Shown one piece after another: positions 28,620 to 38,277 of a DNA stretch of 64,000 bases. The stretch lies in contig JANQPO010000014.1 of NCBI GenBank assembly GCA_028289445.1, positions 174,912 to 238,911 on the forward strand, given 5' to 3'. The number at the start of each line of letters is the position of its first letter. Within the stretch, counting starts at the first letter, position 1. The notes beneath the pieces were generated by a model that had not been told where the DNA came from, searched no databases, and saw only the letters and a program-made list of their open reading frames with translations. The translations under genes were made by a program, and so were the position numbers. This DNA is from Tepidamorphaceae bacterium. Lineage in GTDB: Bacteria; Pseudomonadota; Alphaproteobacteria; Rhizobiales; JAKSCL01.

Positions 28620-29258
28620 ATGGGGTCGAACGCATGGGAAGGCGATGCGCAGAGCCTGGCTGAGGTCGCCGGCACGATCGAACAGGCGTTGCCGGACGCC
28701 GTGGAAAGCACGACGATTGCTTTTGGCGAGTTGAGCGTCACGGTGGCGGCACAGCACATCCGCGAAGTTTTGCGGTTCCTGCGCGACGATACGCGGTGCG
28801 CCTTTGCTTGTTTCATCGACATCAGTGGCGCCGACTATCCGGGACGCGACCGCCGCTTCGATGTTGTCTACCATTTGCTCAGCCCGACCCAGAACCAGCG
28901 CATCCGGGTCAAGGTCGAGACCGACGAAACGACCCCGGTTCCCTCCGTCATCGACGTCTTTCCCGCCGCCGACTGGTTCGAGCGGGAGGCCTATGACCTC
29001 TACGGCATCCTGTTCTCAGACCATCCCGATCTGCGACGTCTTTTGACCGATTACGGCTTCGAGGGTCATCCCTTGCGCAAGGACTTCCCGCTGACCGGCT
29101 TTGTCGAGGTGCGTTACGACGACGCCCAAAAGCGGGTCGTCTATGAGCCGGTCGAGTTGCGCCAGGAATTCCGCGCCTTCGATTTCCTGTCCCCGTGGGA
29201 GGGAACTGACTATGTGCTGCCGGGCGACGAAAAGGCGTCCGGCGAGGCTTCGAGCTAG
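28620..29258 (+). CDS. nuoC: NADH-quinone oxidoreductase subunit C
   Basis: 30-kDa-type peripheral subunit of complex I, without cofactors. It has 212 residues. The signature [20 protein letters not shown] followed by [12 protein letters not shown] is diagnostic of NuoC/NDUFS3. It is a separate gene from nuoD here, not the NuoCD fusion seen in E. coli. It starts at ATG 28620, 11 bp after nuoB. Confidence 0.96.
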   Translation: MGSNAWEGDAQSLAEVAGTIEQALPDAVESTTIAFGELSVTVAAQHIREVLRFLRDDTRCAFACFIDISGADYPGRDRRFDVVYHLLSPTQNQRIRVKVETDETTPVPSVIDVFPAADWFEREAYDLYGILFSDHPDLRRLLTDYGFEGHPLRKDFPLTGFVEVRYDDAQKRVVYEPVELRQEFRAFDFLSPWEGTDYVLPGDEKASGEASS

Positions 29259-29268
29259 GAGCAGGTGC

Positions 29269-30459
29269 ATGGGTGAAGTCGATCTTCGCAATTTTTCGAT
29301 CAACTTCGGGCCGCAGCACCCGGCGGCGCACGGCGTGTTGCGCCTTGTGCTTGAGTTGGATGGCGAAGTGGTCGAGCGGGTCGATCCGCATATCGGTCTC
29401 CTGCATCGCGGCACGGAGAAGCTGATCGAGGCCAAGACCTATCTCCAGGCCGTGCCCTATTTCGACCGGCTCGACTATGTCGCGCCCATGAACCAGGAGC
29501 ATGCGTTCGCGCTCGCCGTTGAGAAGCTCGCAGATGTCGAAGTGCCGAGGCGCGGTCAGTTGATCCGCGTGCTGTTCTCGGAAATTGGCCGCTTGCTGTC
29601 GCATCTCTTGAACGTCACCACGCAGGCCATGGATGTCGGCGCGCTGACACCGCCGCTGTGGGGGTTCGAGGAGCGCGAGAAGCTGATGATCTTTTATGAG
29701 CGGGCCTGCGGCGCGCGCATGCACGCGGCCTATGTCAGGCCGGGCGGCGTGCACCAGGATCTGCCGCCGGAGCTTCTCGACGACATCTGGGACTTCTGCG
29801 ATCCGTTCCTGAAGGTTTGCGACGACCTTGAGGACCTTTTGACCGACAACCGCATTTTCAAGCAGCGCAACGTCGACATCGCCGTCGTGTCGCTCGAAGA
29901 GTGCTGGAAGTGGGGTTTCTCAGGCGTCATGGTGCGCGGCTCCGGCGCGCCCTGGGATTTGCGCAAGAGCCAGCCCTATGAATGCTACGACGAGATGGAA
30001 TTCGACATTCCCATCGGCAAGAACGGCGATTGCTATGATCGCTACCTGATCCGCATGGAGGAAATGCGCCAGTCCGTCGGGATCATGAAGCAGTGCCTTG
30101 AGAAGCTTCGTTCCGCCGAAGGCGAGGGGCCGGTCTCAGCGACCGACGGCAAGATCGTGCCGCCGAAGCGTGGCGAGATGAAGCGCTCCATGGAAGCGCT
30201 GATCCATCACTTCAAGCTCTATACCGAGGGCTATCATGTGCCCGAGGGCGAGGTGTATGCCGCCGTGGAGGCGCCCAAGGGCGAGTTCGGGGTCTATCTG
30301 GTGTCGGACGGTTCCAACAAACCCTATCGCTGCAAGCTCCGGGCACCGGGCTTCGCGCATCTGCAAGCCATGGACTATCTCTGCCGCGGCCACATGTTGG
30401 CCGACGTGTCCGCGATCCTCGGCTCGCTCGACATCGTGTTCGGGGAGGTGGATCGCTAA
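29269..30459 (+). CDS. nuoD: NADH-quinone oxidoreductase subunit D
   Basis: 49-kDa-type subunit that forms the quinone pocket with NuoB. It has 396 residues from ATG 29269, preceded by AGGAGCAGG; the longer upstream frame runs inside nuoC and is rejected. [16 protein letters not shown] and the C-terminal [10 protein letters not shown] and DIVFGEVDR are hallmarks. Its last base overlaps the nuoE start codon. Confidence 0.96.
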   Translation: MGEVDLRNFSINFGPQHPAAHGVLRLVLELDGEVVERVDPHIGLLHRGTEKLIEAKTYLQAVPYFDRLDYVAPMNQEHAFALAVEKLADVEVPRRGQLIRVLFSEIGRLLSHLLNVTTQAMDVGALTPPLWGFEEREKLMIFYERACGARMHAAYVRPGGVHQDLPPELLDDIWDFCDPFLKVCDDLEDLLTDNRIFKQRNVDIAVVSLEECWKWGFSGVMVRGSGAPWDLRKSQPYECYDEMEFDIPIGKNGDCYDRYLIRMEEMRQSVGIMKQCLEKLRSAEGEGPVSATDGKIVPPKRGEMKRSMEALIHHFKLYTEGYHVPEGEVYAAVEAPKGEFGVYLVSDGSNKPYRCKLRAPGFAHLQAMDYLCRGHMLADVSAILGSLDIVFGEVDR

Positions 30460-31520
30460 TGGCCGTTCGCCGTCTCGCCGAAATCCAGCCTGAGAGTTTC
30501 GCGTTCACATCGGAGAACCGCGCCTGGGCCGATGATCAGATCAAGAAATTCCCGGAAGGGCGGCAGGCCTCAGCCGTGATCCCGCTGTTGTGGCGGGCGC
30601 AGGAGCAGCACGACGGCTGGCTGCCGGAGCCAGCGATCCGACATGTCGGCGACGTTCTGGGGATGCCCTATATCCGGGTGCTGGAAATCGCCACGTTCTA
30701 CACGATGTTCAACCTGGAGCCTGTTGGCGAGTATTTCGTCCAGCTCTGCGGTACGACGCCATGCCAGCTCTGCGGCGCCAGCGACCTCATCAAGGTCTGC
30801 GAACGGGTCATCGGGCCACAGCGCCACGTTACCGATGATGGCAAACTGTCCTGGCTGGAGGTCGAGTGCCTCGGTGCCTGCTGCAATGCACCAATGGTGC
30901 AGATCAACTACGACTACTACGAGGACCTCACGGCGGAAAGCTTCGAGAAGCTGCTTGATGATCTGCGTGCCGGTCGGCCGGTGACGCCCGGTCCGCAAAA
31001 CGGCCGCCAGATGTCGGCGCCGCTCGGTGGCCCAACCACGCTGACCGATCCGTCGCTTTATCAAAACCGGCGCACGCTCGTCTCCGATACAGATGTGGCG
31101 TCCCGCGCAGCGAACGATACAGCGCCATCGCCGCCACCGCCGTCGTCGGCTCCGGAGCCGGAAAAGGCTGACAAGCCCGAGGTGGCCGACGAGACCGACG
31201 ACAAGGCGGCCATGCTCGATGCTGCTGAGCGCCCCGAAGCGCTTGAAGGCCCGGCCGGCGGGACGGCAGACGATCTCAAGCGCATCTCCGGCATCGGCCC
31301 GAAGATCGAAGGCATATTGAACGAGCTCGGTATCTTCCACTTTGCCCAAATCGCGCGCTGGACAGAGGACAACAAAGCCTGGATCGACGGCTATCTCAAA
31401 TTCAAGGGCCGGATCGATCGCGAGGACTGGATCGGCCAGGCGACGACGCTTGCCGAGGGTGGCGACACCGACTTCTCCAAGCGCGTCGACGAAGGCAACG
31501 TGCCGTCGAGCAAGGACTAA
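30459..31520 (+). CDS. nuoE: NADH-quinone oxidoreductase subunit E with C-terminal HhH-like domain
   Basis: 24-kDa-type subunit of the NADH-oxidising module, carrying a 2Fe-2S cluster. The thioredoxin-like NuoE core spans about 1-175 and has the four ligands Cys97, Cys102, Cys137 and Cys141. At 353 residues the protein is about twice the usual NuoE size. After a Pro/Glu/Asp/Ala-rich linker (about 176-270) comes a second domain at 271-333 with [20 protein letters not shown], a helix-hairpin-helix-like fold. The same domain ends the S2 protein at 55993-57216. The extension does not affect the cluster site. It lies between nuoD and nuoF. Confidence 0.95.
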   Translation: MAVRRLAEIQPESFAFTSENRAWADDQIKKFPEGRQASAVIPLLWRAQEQHDGWLPEPAIRHVGDVLGMPYIRVLEIATFYTMFNLEPVGEYFVQLCGTTPCQLCGASDLIKVCERVIGPQRHVTDDGKLSWLEVECLGACCNAPMVQINYDYYEDLTAESFEKLLDDLRAGRPVTPGPQNGRQMSAPLGGPTTLTDPSLYQNRRTLVSDTDVASRAANDTAPSPPPPSSAPEPEKADKPEVADETDDKAAMLDAAERPEALEGPAGGTADDLKRISGIGPKIEGILNELGIFHFAQIARWTEDNKAWIDGYLKFKGRIDREDWIGQATTLAEGGDTDFSKRVDEGNVPSSKD

Positions 31521-31529
31521 GGGGCGAAT

Positions 31530-32837
31530 ATGCTCGCTGACCAAGACCGCATATTTACAAATCTCTACGGCCTTCACGACGCCGGCTTGGCCGGTGCGCG
31601 GGCGCGCGGCCAATGGGACGGGACCGCCGGGTTTATCGGCAAGGGGCGGGATTGGATTATCGACCGGGTGAAGAAATCGGGGCTGCGAGGGCGTGGCGGC
31701 GCCGGTTTTCCGACTGGACTGAAGTGGTCGTTCATGCCGAAGGAGTCCGACGGGCGACCCCACTATCTGGTCGTCAACGCGGATGAATCGGAGCCCGGCA
31801 CCTGCAAGGACCGGGAAATCATGCGCAACGACCCGCATCTCTTGATCGAGGGATGCCTGATCGCCGGTTTCGCCATGGGGGCGAATGCGGGCTACATCTA
31901 TATTCGCGGCGAATATATCCGCGAACGCGAGGCGCTGCAGGCGGCAATCGACGAAGCATATGACGCCGGCCTACTAGGCAAGAACGCTGCGAAGTCCGGC
32001 TGGGATTTCGACCTCTATATCGGCCATGGCGCCGGCGCCTATATCTGCGGCGAGGAAACGGCGCTGATCGAAAGCCTGGAAGGCAAGAAGGGCATGCCGC
32101 GCCTGAAACCGCCGTTTCCGGCCAATTGCGGGCTCTATGGCTGTCCAACAACGGTCAACAATGTCGAATCCATTGCTGTGGTGCCGGAAATCCTGCGCCG
32201 AGGAGCCGAGTGGTTCGAGGCAATCGGGCGACCGAACAACACAGGCACGAAGCTCTTTTGTATTTCCGGGCATGTCGAGCGCCGCTGCAATGTCGAAGAG
32301 GCGATGTCGATTCCGTTCCGCGAGTTGATCGAGAAACACGCCGGCGGCGTGCGCGGCGGCTGGGATAATTTGCTGGCGGTTATTCCCGGCGGCTCGTCCG
32401 TGCCGTGCCTGCCGGCGGATGTGTGTAACGATTTGCCGATGGATTTCGATACCTTGCGTGATCTGCGGTCTGGTCTTGGCACGGCGGCGGTCATCGTGAT
32501 GGACAAGTCCACGGACATTGTCCGCGCCATTGCTCGTATCTCCTATTTCTACAAGCACGAAAGCTGCGGTCAGTGCACGCCATGCCGTGAAGGCACGGGC
32601 TGGATGTGGCGCGTGGTCAACCGGATGGCGGAAGGCCGGGCGCAAAAGCGCGAGATCGACATGCTTCTTGAGGTCACGCATCAGGTGGAAGGCCACACGA
32701 TTTGCGCGCTCGGCGATGCGGCGGCCTGGCCTGTGCAGGGTCTAATCCGGCACTTCCGCCACGAGATCGAGAAGCGGATCGACGACTACGCGGCCAATCC
32801 GCATTCCGATCCGGTCGCCATGGAAGCGGCGGAGTAA
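31530..32837 (+). CDS. nuoF: NADH-quinone oxidoreductase subunit F
   Basis: 51-kDa-type subunit that binds NADH, FMN and 4Fe-4S cluster N3. It has 435 residues. The FMN/NADH loop [19 protein letters not shown] is near residue 50. The cluster motif [15 protein letters not shown] is near 350, with a distant fourth ligand in GHTICALGD. It starts at ATG 31530, 9 bp after nuoE. The gene after it is not a nuo gene but the pentapeptide-repeat gene. Confidence 0.96.
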   Translation: MLADQDRIFTNLYGLHDAGLAGARARGQWDGTAGFIGKGRDWIIDRVKKSGLRGRGGAGFPTGLKWSFMPKESDGRPHYLVVNADESEPGTCKDREIMRNDPHLLIEGCLIAGFAMGANAGYIYIRGEYIREREALQAAIDEAYDAGLLGKNAAKSGWDFDLYIGHGAGAYICGEETALIESLEGKKGMPRLKPPFPANCGLYGCPTTVNNVESIAVVPEILRRGAEWFEAIGRPNNTGTKLFCISGHVERRCNVEEAMSIPFRELIEKHAGGVRGGWDNLLAVIPGGSSVPCLPADVCNDLPMDFDTLRDLRSGLGTAAVIVMDKSTDIVRAIARISYFYKHESCGQCTPCREGTGWMWRVVNRMAEGRAQKREIDMLLEVTHQVEGHTICALGDAAAWPVQGLIRHFRHEIEKRIDDYAANPHSDPVAMEAAE

Positions 32838-32841
32838 CGCG

Positions 32842-33183
32842 ATGAAGATTCACGGCGAAAAGCACCGTTTGGATGTCTCGCGGAGCGATCTTTCAGGGTC
32901 CGCGTTCGACGACGTCAACCTCTCGGGCTGTCGCTATGAGAATGTGAACATGTCGGGGGGCAAGTACCACAACATCAATCTGTCCGGCTGCGCGTTTGAC
33001 GATCTGAACATGTCCGGTTGGACGGTTCACAACGTCAATCTGTCCGGACTGAGGGTCGACAACGCCAATCTCGCCGGCGCCGCGATCGCAAATTGCCGAT
33101 TAGACGGCATGACGATCGACGGCATCGCTGTCACCGACCTTCTGGCGGCCTATCGGGCGACAACGGACGGGGAGGCTGCGTGA
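32842..33183 (+). CDS. Pentapeptide-repeat protein inside the nuo operon
   Basis: A 113-residue protein made almost wholly of pentapeptide repeats. From residue 11 to 90 there are eight decads in strict register. The NLSG-type element recurs every 10 residues (about 26, 36, 46, 56, 66, 76), the pattern of a right-handed quadrilateral beta-helix. There is no signal peptide or membrane segment. It starts 4 bp after nuoF and ends against the next gene, so it is co-transcribed with complex I. Similar small repeat proteins occur in other bacteria. Its role here is unknown; protein-protein interaction is the only safe inference. Confidence 0.85.
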   Translation: MKIHGEKHRLDVSRSDLSGSAFDDVNLSGCRYENVNMSGGKYHNINLSGCAFDDLNMSGWTVHNVNLSGLRVDNANLAGAAIANCRLDGMTIDGIAVTDLLAAYRATTDGEAA

Positions 33184-33185
33184 CC

Positions 33186-33656
33186 ATGCACCTCGCACAG
33201 CTCAACATCGGTCGTCTGCGCTATCCCCACGACGATCCGCGCGTGGCGGAGTTCATGGACAATCTTGAGCGTGTCAACGCCATCGCCGAAACGATACCCG
33301 GCTTCGTCTGGCGCTTGAAGGACGAGTCGGGTAATGCGACGTCGATTGAGTCCGGAACGCTCTTTGGCGACCCCGACACGATCGTCAACATGAGCGTTTG
33401 GGAAAGTGCCGAGGCGCTGGAACGGTTTGTGTGGCAGACCGTCCACAAGCGCTTCTACAATCGACGGCAAGCTTGGTTCGACGCACTCGGCGAACCTCAT
33501 TTCGCTATGTGGTGGGTTCCGGAGAATAGTAAGCCAACACTGACAGAAGCGGCTAAGCGTTTGAAACTGCTGCGTGAAAATGGATCGACAGACGACGCGT
33601 TTGGTTGGGATCATTTGCCGAACGTGACATTATGGCGAACACAGCGATGCGCGTGA
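33186..33656 (+). CDS. DUF3291-family protein inside the nuo operon
   Basis: A 156-residue DUF3291 protein. The family pattern is visible as MHLAQLNIGRLRYP at the start, PGFVWRLKDE near 40, VNMSVWESAEALERFV near 66, and WFDALGEPHFAMWWVP near 98. The family is thought to be a dimeric alpha/beta-barrel related to antibiotic-biosynthesis monooxygenases; no enzyme activity is established. ATG 33186 is used; GTG 33180 would overlap the previous stop. The 3' end is less GC-rich than its neighbours, hinting at a different history. It is inserted between the pentapeptide gene and nuoG. Confidence 0.8.
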   Translation: MHLAQLNIGRLRYPHDDPRVAEFMDNLERVNAIAETIPGFVWRLKDESGNATSIESGTLFGDPDTIVNMSVWESAEALERFVWQTVHKRFYNRRQAWFDALGEPHFAMWWVPENSKPTLTEAAKRLKLLRENGSTDDAFGWDHLPNVTLWRTQRCA

Positions 33657-33682
33657 TATATATGGTAAGCGAGCTTTAACAT

Positions 33683-35755
33683 ATGGCTAAATTGGTCGTC
33701 GACGGCACGGAAATCGAGGTTCCCGACCACTATACCGTGCTTCAGGCCTGCGAAGCGGGGGGTGCGGAGATTCCGCGCTTTTGCTTCCATGAACGCCTGT
33801 CGATCGCCGGCAATTGCCGCATGTGTCTGGTCGAATGGCAGGGCGCGCCCAAGCCAATCGCGTCGTGTGCCATGGGTGTCATGGATCTGCGCCCCGATCG
33901 TGACGGCACGCCGCCGAAGATCAACACCAAAACGCCGTCGGTCCGAAAGGCGCGGGAAGGGGTGATGGAGTTCTTGCTCATCAACCATCCGCTCGACTGT
34001 CCGATTTGCGATCAAGGCGGCGAATGCGATCTCCAAGACCAGGCGATGGCCTATGGGGTCGACGCGTCGCGCTACCAGGAAAACAAGCGCGCGGTAGAGG
34101 ACAAATACATTGGGCCGCTGGTCAAGACGATCATGACGCGATGCATTCACTGCACGCGCTGTGTGCGGTTTTCGACCGAAGTTGCCGGCGTTCCGGACCT
34201 CGGCGCCACCGGGCGCGGCGAGGATATGGAGATCACCACCTATCTCGAAGGCGCCATGGGCTCCGAGATGCAGGGCAATGTCATTGATCTTTGCCCGGTC
34301 GGCGCGCTGACCTCGAAGCCCTACGCCTTTTCCGCCCGTCCTTGGGAGCTGCGCAAGACGGAATCGATCGACGTCATGGACGCGGTCGGCTCGAATATCC
34401 GAGTTGACACGCGCGGACCCGAAGTCATGCGGATCATGCCGCGGGTCAACGAGGCCGTGAACGAGGAGTGGATATCCGACAAGACCCGCTTCATCTGGGA
34501 CGGGCTGCGCAGCCAACGCCTTGATAAACCTTATGTTCGTTTCGACGGCAAACTGACGCCCACCGGCTGGCAGGAAGCGTTTGTGGCGGCCAAATCCGCC
34601 ATTGAAGGCGTGTCGCCCGATCGCATCGGGATCGTTGCCGGTCCGACGGCGAGCGTTGAGGAGCTTTATGCCGCAAAGGCGCTGATGGCGGCATTGGGGT
34701 CGCCTAATCTCGATATTCGGGCGCCACATTCGCCACTCCATCCCTCGCACGGCCGCGCCAGTTTTCTTTTCAATTCGACGATCGAAGGGATCGAGGACGC
34801 CGATGCGCTCATGATCGTCGGGTCTAATCCGCGCAAGGAGGCGCCGGTTCTCAACGCGCGCATCCGCAAGCGCTGGCGCATGGGCAATTTCCCGATCGCC
34901 GTCATCGGTGAGAACGCCGACCTAACCTACGACTACGTCTACTTGGGTGCTGGTCCGCAAACCGTCGCGAAGGCTGCGGGCAACCTGCCGGCGGGCGCCG
35001 AGCGGCCCATGATGATCATCGGTCAAGGCGCTCTCAATCGCCCTGATGGCGCAGCCGTTCTCTCGACGGCCGCAAAGGTCGCGATGTCGGACGGTCTCGT
35101 CGGCGAGGAGTGGAATGGTTTCAACGTACTCCACACCGATGCGGCGCAGGTCGGCGGCCTCGATATCGGCTTTGTGCCGGGCGACGGCGGCAAGACGACG
35201 GCCGATATGCTAGCGGGCGGTGTCGACGTGCTCTTTTTGCTCGGTGCCGACGAGTACGACCTCAGCGGCGCGGCGGACGCGACGATCATCTACATCGGGA
35301 CCCACGGCGACAGGGGCGCTCACGCCGCCGACATCATCCTGCCAGGCGCCGCCTATACCGAGAAGCCGGGCACGTTCGTCAATACGGAGGGACGGCCGCA
35401 GACGACGTTGCGCGCGGCGTTCCCACCAGGCGACGCACGGGCCGATTGGGCCATCTTGCGGGCGCTCTCGGGCGTGCTCGACAAGCCGCTCCCGTTCGAT
35501 AGCTTCGAGCAATTGCGCGCGGCCGTTTACGCCGACTATCCGCATTTGATGAGGCTTGACGCGATCGAACCTGCCGATCCAGGCACGATCACCGCGCTGG
35601 CAAGCCCGGGCGGTCAAATGGCAAGCGACCCCTTCCACTCGTCGGTTGCGGATTTCCATCTGACCAATCCGATCGCCCGCGCTTCGCGCACGATGGCGGA
35701 GTGTTCGGCGCTGGCCGCAGCCAGGACCGGGGAGGCGACCGGCACCGATGGCTGA
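33683..35755 (+). CDS. nuoG: NADH-quinone oxidoreductase subunit G
   Basis: 75-kDa-type subunit with the electron-wire Fe-S clusters. It has 690 residues. The N-terminal 2Fe-2S ferredoxin domain has [35 protein letters not shown] and [18 protein letters not shown] hold the 4Fe-4S clusters. The C-terminal molybdopterin-oxidoreductase-like domain (about 220-650) is degenerate, as in all NuoG. The start is ATG 33683, with only a weak ribosome-binding site. Its end overlaps the nuoH start by 8 bp. Confidence 0.96.
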   Translation: MAKLVVDGTEIEVPDHYTVLQACEAGGAEIPRFCFHERLSIAGNCRMCLVEWQGAPKPIASCAMGVMDLRPDRDGTPPKINTKTPSVRKAREGVMEFLLINHPLDCPICDQGGECDLQDQAMAYGVDASRYQENKRAVEDKYIGPLVKTIMTRCIHCTRCVRFSTEVAGVPDLGATGRGEDMEITTYLEGAMGSEMQGNVIDLCPVGALTSKPYAFSARPWELRKTESIDVMDAVGSNIRVDTRGPEVMRIMPRVNEAVNEEWISDKTRFIWDGLRSQRLDKPYVRFDGKLTPTGWQEAFVAAKSAIEGVSPDRIGIVAGPTASVEELYAAKALMAALGSPNLDIRAPHSPLHPSHGRASFLFNSTIEGIEDADALMIVGSNPRKEAPVLNARIRKRWRMGNFPIAVIGENADLTYDYVYLGAGPQTVAKAAGNLPAGAERPMMIIGQGALNRPDGAAVLSTAAKVAMSDGLVGEEWNGFNVLHTDAAQVGGLDIGFVPGDGGKTTADMLAGGVDVLFLLGADEYDLSGAADATIIYIGTHGDRGAHAADIILPGAAYTEKPGTFVNTEGRPQTTLRAAFPPGDARADWAILRALSGVLDKPLPFDSFEQLRAAVYADYPHLMRLDAIEPADPGTITALASPGGQMASDPFHSSVADFHLTNPIARASRTMAECSALAAARTGEATGTDG

Positions 35756-36770
35756 CTTCTTCTCCACCTATGTCCTGCCAGTTCTGATCATCACCGGCCA
35801 GAGCCTGGCCATGATGGTCGCTTTGCTGTTGATCATTGCCTATCTGCTCTATTTCGACCGCAAGATCTGGGCGGCTGTGCAATTGCGGCGCGGACCGAAC
35901 GTGGTCGGCCCCTGGGGTCTGCTTCAGTCTTTCGCGGATTTCTTGAAGTTCGTGGTCAAGGAACCGGTGATTCCAGCGCCGGCCGATCGGGCGATTTTCC
36001 TACTTGCGCCGCTGGTGACCGTGATCCTGGCGCTGTCCGCATGGGCGGTCATGCCGGTTGCGGCGGGTTGGGTGATCGCCGACATCAACGTCGGCATTCT
36101 CTATGTGTTCGCGATTTCGTCGCTTGGCGTCTATGGCGTGATCATGGGCGGCTGGGCGTCGAACTCGAAATACCCGTTCCTTGGCGCCCTGAGGTCGGCG
36201 GCCCAAATGGTCTCCTACGAGGTCTCGATCGGGTTCGTTATCATCACCGTGCTGTTGTGTGTCGGTTCGCTGAACCTCACCGATATCGTGGAGTCTCAGC
36301 GCTCAAGTTGGGGGATGTTCGGCTGGTACTGGCTGCCGCTTTTGCCCATGTTCGTGATCTTCTTCATCTCGGCATTGGCGGAGACCAACCGGCCGCCCTT
36401 CGATCTGCCCGAAGCGGAGTCGGAGCTGGTTGCCGGCTATATGGTGGAGTATTCCTCCACGCCCTATCTGCTGTTTATGCTCGGCGAATACGTCGCGATC
36501 ACCTTGATGTGCGCGCTGATGACGGTGCTGTTCCTCGGCGGCTGGCTGCCGCCCTTCGAGTTCGCGCCGTTCACTTGGATCCCCGGCGTCTTCTGGTTCC
36601 TGTTGAAGGTTGTCCTCGTCTTTTTCATGTTCGGCATGGTCAAGGCGTTCGTGCCGCGCTACCGCTACGACCAACTCATGCGTCTCGGCTGGAAAGTGTT
36701 CCTGCCGCTGTCGCTTGCCATGGTCGTCATCGTTGCCGGTGTTCTACAAGTCACCGGCTGGGCCCCATAG
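35748..36770 (+). CDS. nuoH: NADH-quinone oxidoreductase subunit H
   Basis: Membrane subunit that joins the quinone site to the proton pumps. It has 340 residues with about eight hydrophobic helices. [20 protein letters not shown] in loop 1 and [20 protein letters not shown] near 215 are the quinone-chamber signatures. It starts inside nuoG's last codons, which implies translational coupling. Confidence 0.96.
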   Translation: MADFFSTYVLPVLIITGQSLAMMVALLLIIAYLLYFDRKIWAAVQLRRGPNVVGPWGLLQSFADFLKFVVKEPVIPAPADRAIFLLAPLVTVILALSAWAVMPVAAGWVIADINVGILYVFAISSLGVYGVIMGGWASNSKYPFLGALRSAAQMVSYEVSIGFVIITVLLCVGSLNLTDIVESQRSSWGMFGWYWLPLLPMFVIFFISALAETNRPPFDLPEAESELVAGYMVEYSSTPYLLFMLGEYVAITLMCALMTVLFLGGWLPPFEFAPFTWIPGVFWFLLKVVLVFFMFGMVKAFVPRYRYDQLMRLGWKVFLPLSLAMVVIVAGVLQVTGWAP

Positions 36771-36785
36771 GCGGAGGAGAGAGTT

Positions 36786-37274
36786 ATGCGCCTCGATCAA
36801 GCCGCCCGCTCGATTTTCCTAAAGGAGTTCATCGACGCCTTCTGGTTGTCCATGCGCTATTTCTTCAAGCCCAAGGCGACGATCAACTATCCCTTCGAAA
36901 AGGGCTATACCAGCCCACGCTTTCGCGGCGAGCACGCGCTTCGCCGCTATCCGAACGGCGAGGAGCGCTGTATTGCCTGCAAGCTGTGCGAAGCGATCTG
37001 CCCGGCCCAGGCGATCACGATCGAAGCCGGTCCGCGCCGCAATGACGGCACGCGGCGCACCACGCGCTACGACATCGATATGGTCAAATGCATCTATTGT
37101 GGCTTCTGCCAGGAGGCATGCCCGGTTGATGCGATCGTCGAGGGACCGAATTTCGAGTTCGCGGTGGAGACACGCGAGGAACTCTATTTCGACAAGGACA
37201 AACTTCTGCTCAACGGCGATCGCTGGGAGCGGGAAATCGCTGCCAACATGGCAAAAGACGCGCCCTATCGGTGA
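36786..37274 (+). CDS. nuoI: NADH-quinone oxidoreductase subunit I
   Basis: Ferredoxin-like subunit that carries two 4Fe-4S clusters (N6a/N6b) to N2. It has 162 residues. The two motifs [16 protein letters not shown] and [16 protein letters not shown] give eight cysteine ligands. The N-terminal amphipathic segment is typical. ATG 36786 follows GGAGGAGAG. A 73-bp gap precedes nuoJ, the longest within the late nuo genes. Confidence 0.96.
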   Translation: MRLDQAARSIFLKEFIDAFWLSMRYFFKPKATINYPFEKGYTSPRFRGEHALRRYPNGEERCIACKLCEAICPAQAITIEAGPRRNDGTRRTTRYDIDMVKCIYCGFCQEACPVDAIVEGPNFEFAVETREELYFDKDKLLLNGDRWEREIAANMAKDAPYR

Positions 37275-37347
37275 CGGCGATGGACGCGGGGAGCGAACGG
37301 CCGTATAGGGCAGCGGAAGACGGCGCGACGGGGGCGCGAAACTGACG

Positions 37348-37962
37348 ATGGCGATTGCCGGCCTATTCTTCTACCTGTTCGCAACGATCACCGTTGCGTC
37401 GGCGTTCATGGTCATTGCGTCGCGCAATCCTGTCTATTCCGTGTTGTTTTTGATCCTTGCCTTCGTCAACTCGGCCGGCCTGTTCATTCTCTTGGGCGCC
37501 GAGTTCCTGGCGATGATCCTTGTCGTCGTCTATGTCGGCGCCGTCGCCGTGCTTTTCCTCTTCGTTGTCATGATGCTCGACGTCGACTTCGCGGAATTGC
37601 GCGAAGGCTTCTTGCAATACCTGCCGGTCGGCGGGCTTGTCGGTTTCATCTTGGCGGCCGAACTGATCATCGTGGTGGGCGCTTGGACCCTGGCACCGGA
37701 ACTGACAGCCAGCCCGAAACTGCCGATCCCCAATCCCTCGGAAATGACCAATACGGAAGCGCTCGGTCGGGTGCTTTACACCGAATATGTCTATTTCTTC
37801 CAAGCCGCCGGCATGATTCTGCTCGTTGCCATGGTCGGTGCCATCGTCTTGACCCTGCGCCACAAGGAAGGCGTGAAGCGTCAGATCATCGCCGATCAGG
37901 TGGCGCGCACGCCAGCGACGGCGATCGAGGTCCGCAAGGTCGAATCGGGCAAGGGGATCTAA
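37348..37962 (+). CDS. nuoJ: NADH-quinone oxidoreductase subunit J
   Basis: Membrane subunit with five predicted helices in 204 residues. NPVYSVLFLILAFVNSAGLF and the EFLAMILVVVYVGAVAVLFL helix, which carries the pi-bulge, are NuoJ hallmarks. The C-terminal 30 residues are soluble and polar. It is followed 3 bp later by nuoK. Confidence 0.95.
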   Translation: MAIAGLFFYLFATITVASAFMVIASRNPVYSVLFLILAFVNSAGLFILLGAEFLAMILVVVYVGAVAVLFLFVVMMLDVDFAELREGFLQYLPVGGLVGFILAAELIIVVGAWTLAPELTASPKLPIPNPSEMTNTEALGRVLYTEYVYFFQAAGMILLVAMVGAIVLTLRHKEGVKRQIIADQVARTPATAIEVRKVESGKGI

Positions 37963-37965
37963 GCC

Positions 37966-38274
37966 ATGGCGGTCGGTCTCTCCCACTATCTGTCGCTGTC
38001 GGCCATCCTGTTCACGATCGGCGTGTTCGGCATCTTCATCAACCGCAAGAACATCATCATCATCTTGATGTCGATCGAACTGATCCTGTTGTCGGTCAAC
38101 ATCAACATGGTTGCCTTCTCAGCCTTCCTGAATGACTTGGTCGGTCAGGTGTTCGCGCTCTTGATCCTAACGGTCGCCGCCGCCGAAGCGGCGATCGGGC
38201 TCGCCATTGTCGTTGCCTTCTTCCGCAATCGCGGTTCGATCGCGGTCGAAGACGTCAACATGATGAAGGGGTAG
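37966..38274 (+). CDS. nuoK: NADH-quinone oxidoreductase subunit K
   Basis: Antiporter-like small membrane subunit with three helices in 102 residues. The two membrane glutamates used in proton transfer lie in [17 protein letters not shown] and [19 protein letters not shown]. Normal length. It is 3 bp before nuoL. Confidence 0.96.
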   Translation: MAVGLSHYLSLSAILFTIGVFGIFINRKNIIIILMSIELILLSVNINMVAFSAFLNDLVGQVFALLILTVAAAEAAIGLAIVVAFFRNRGSIAVEDVNMMKG

Positions 38275-38277
38275 GGG

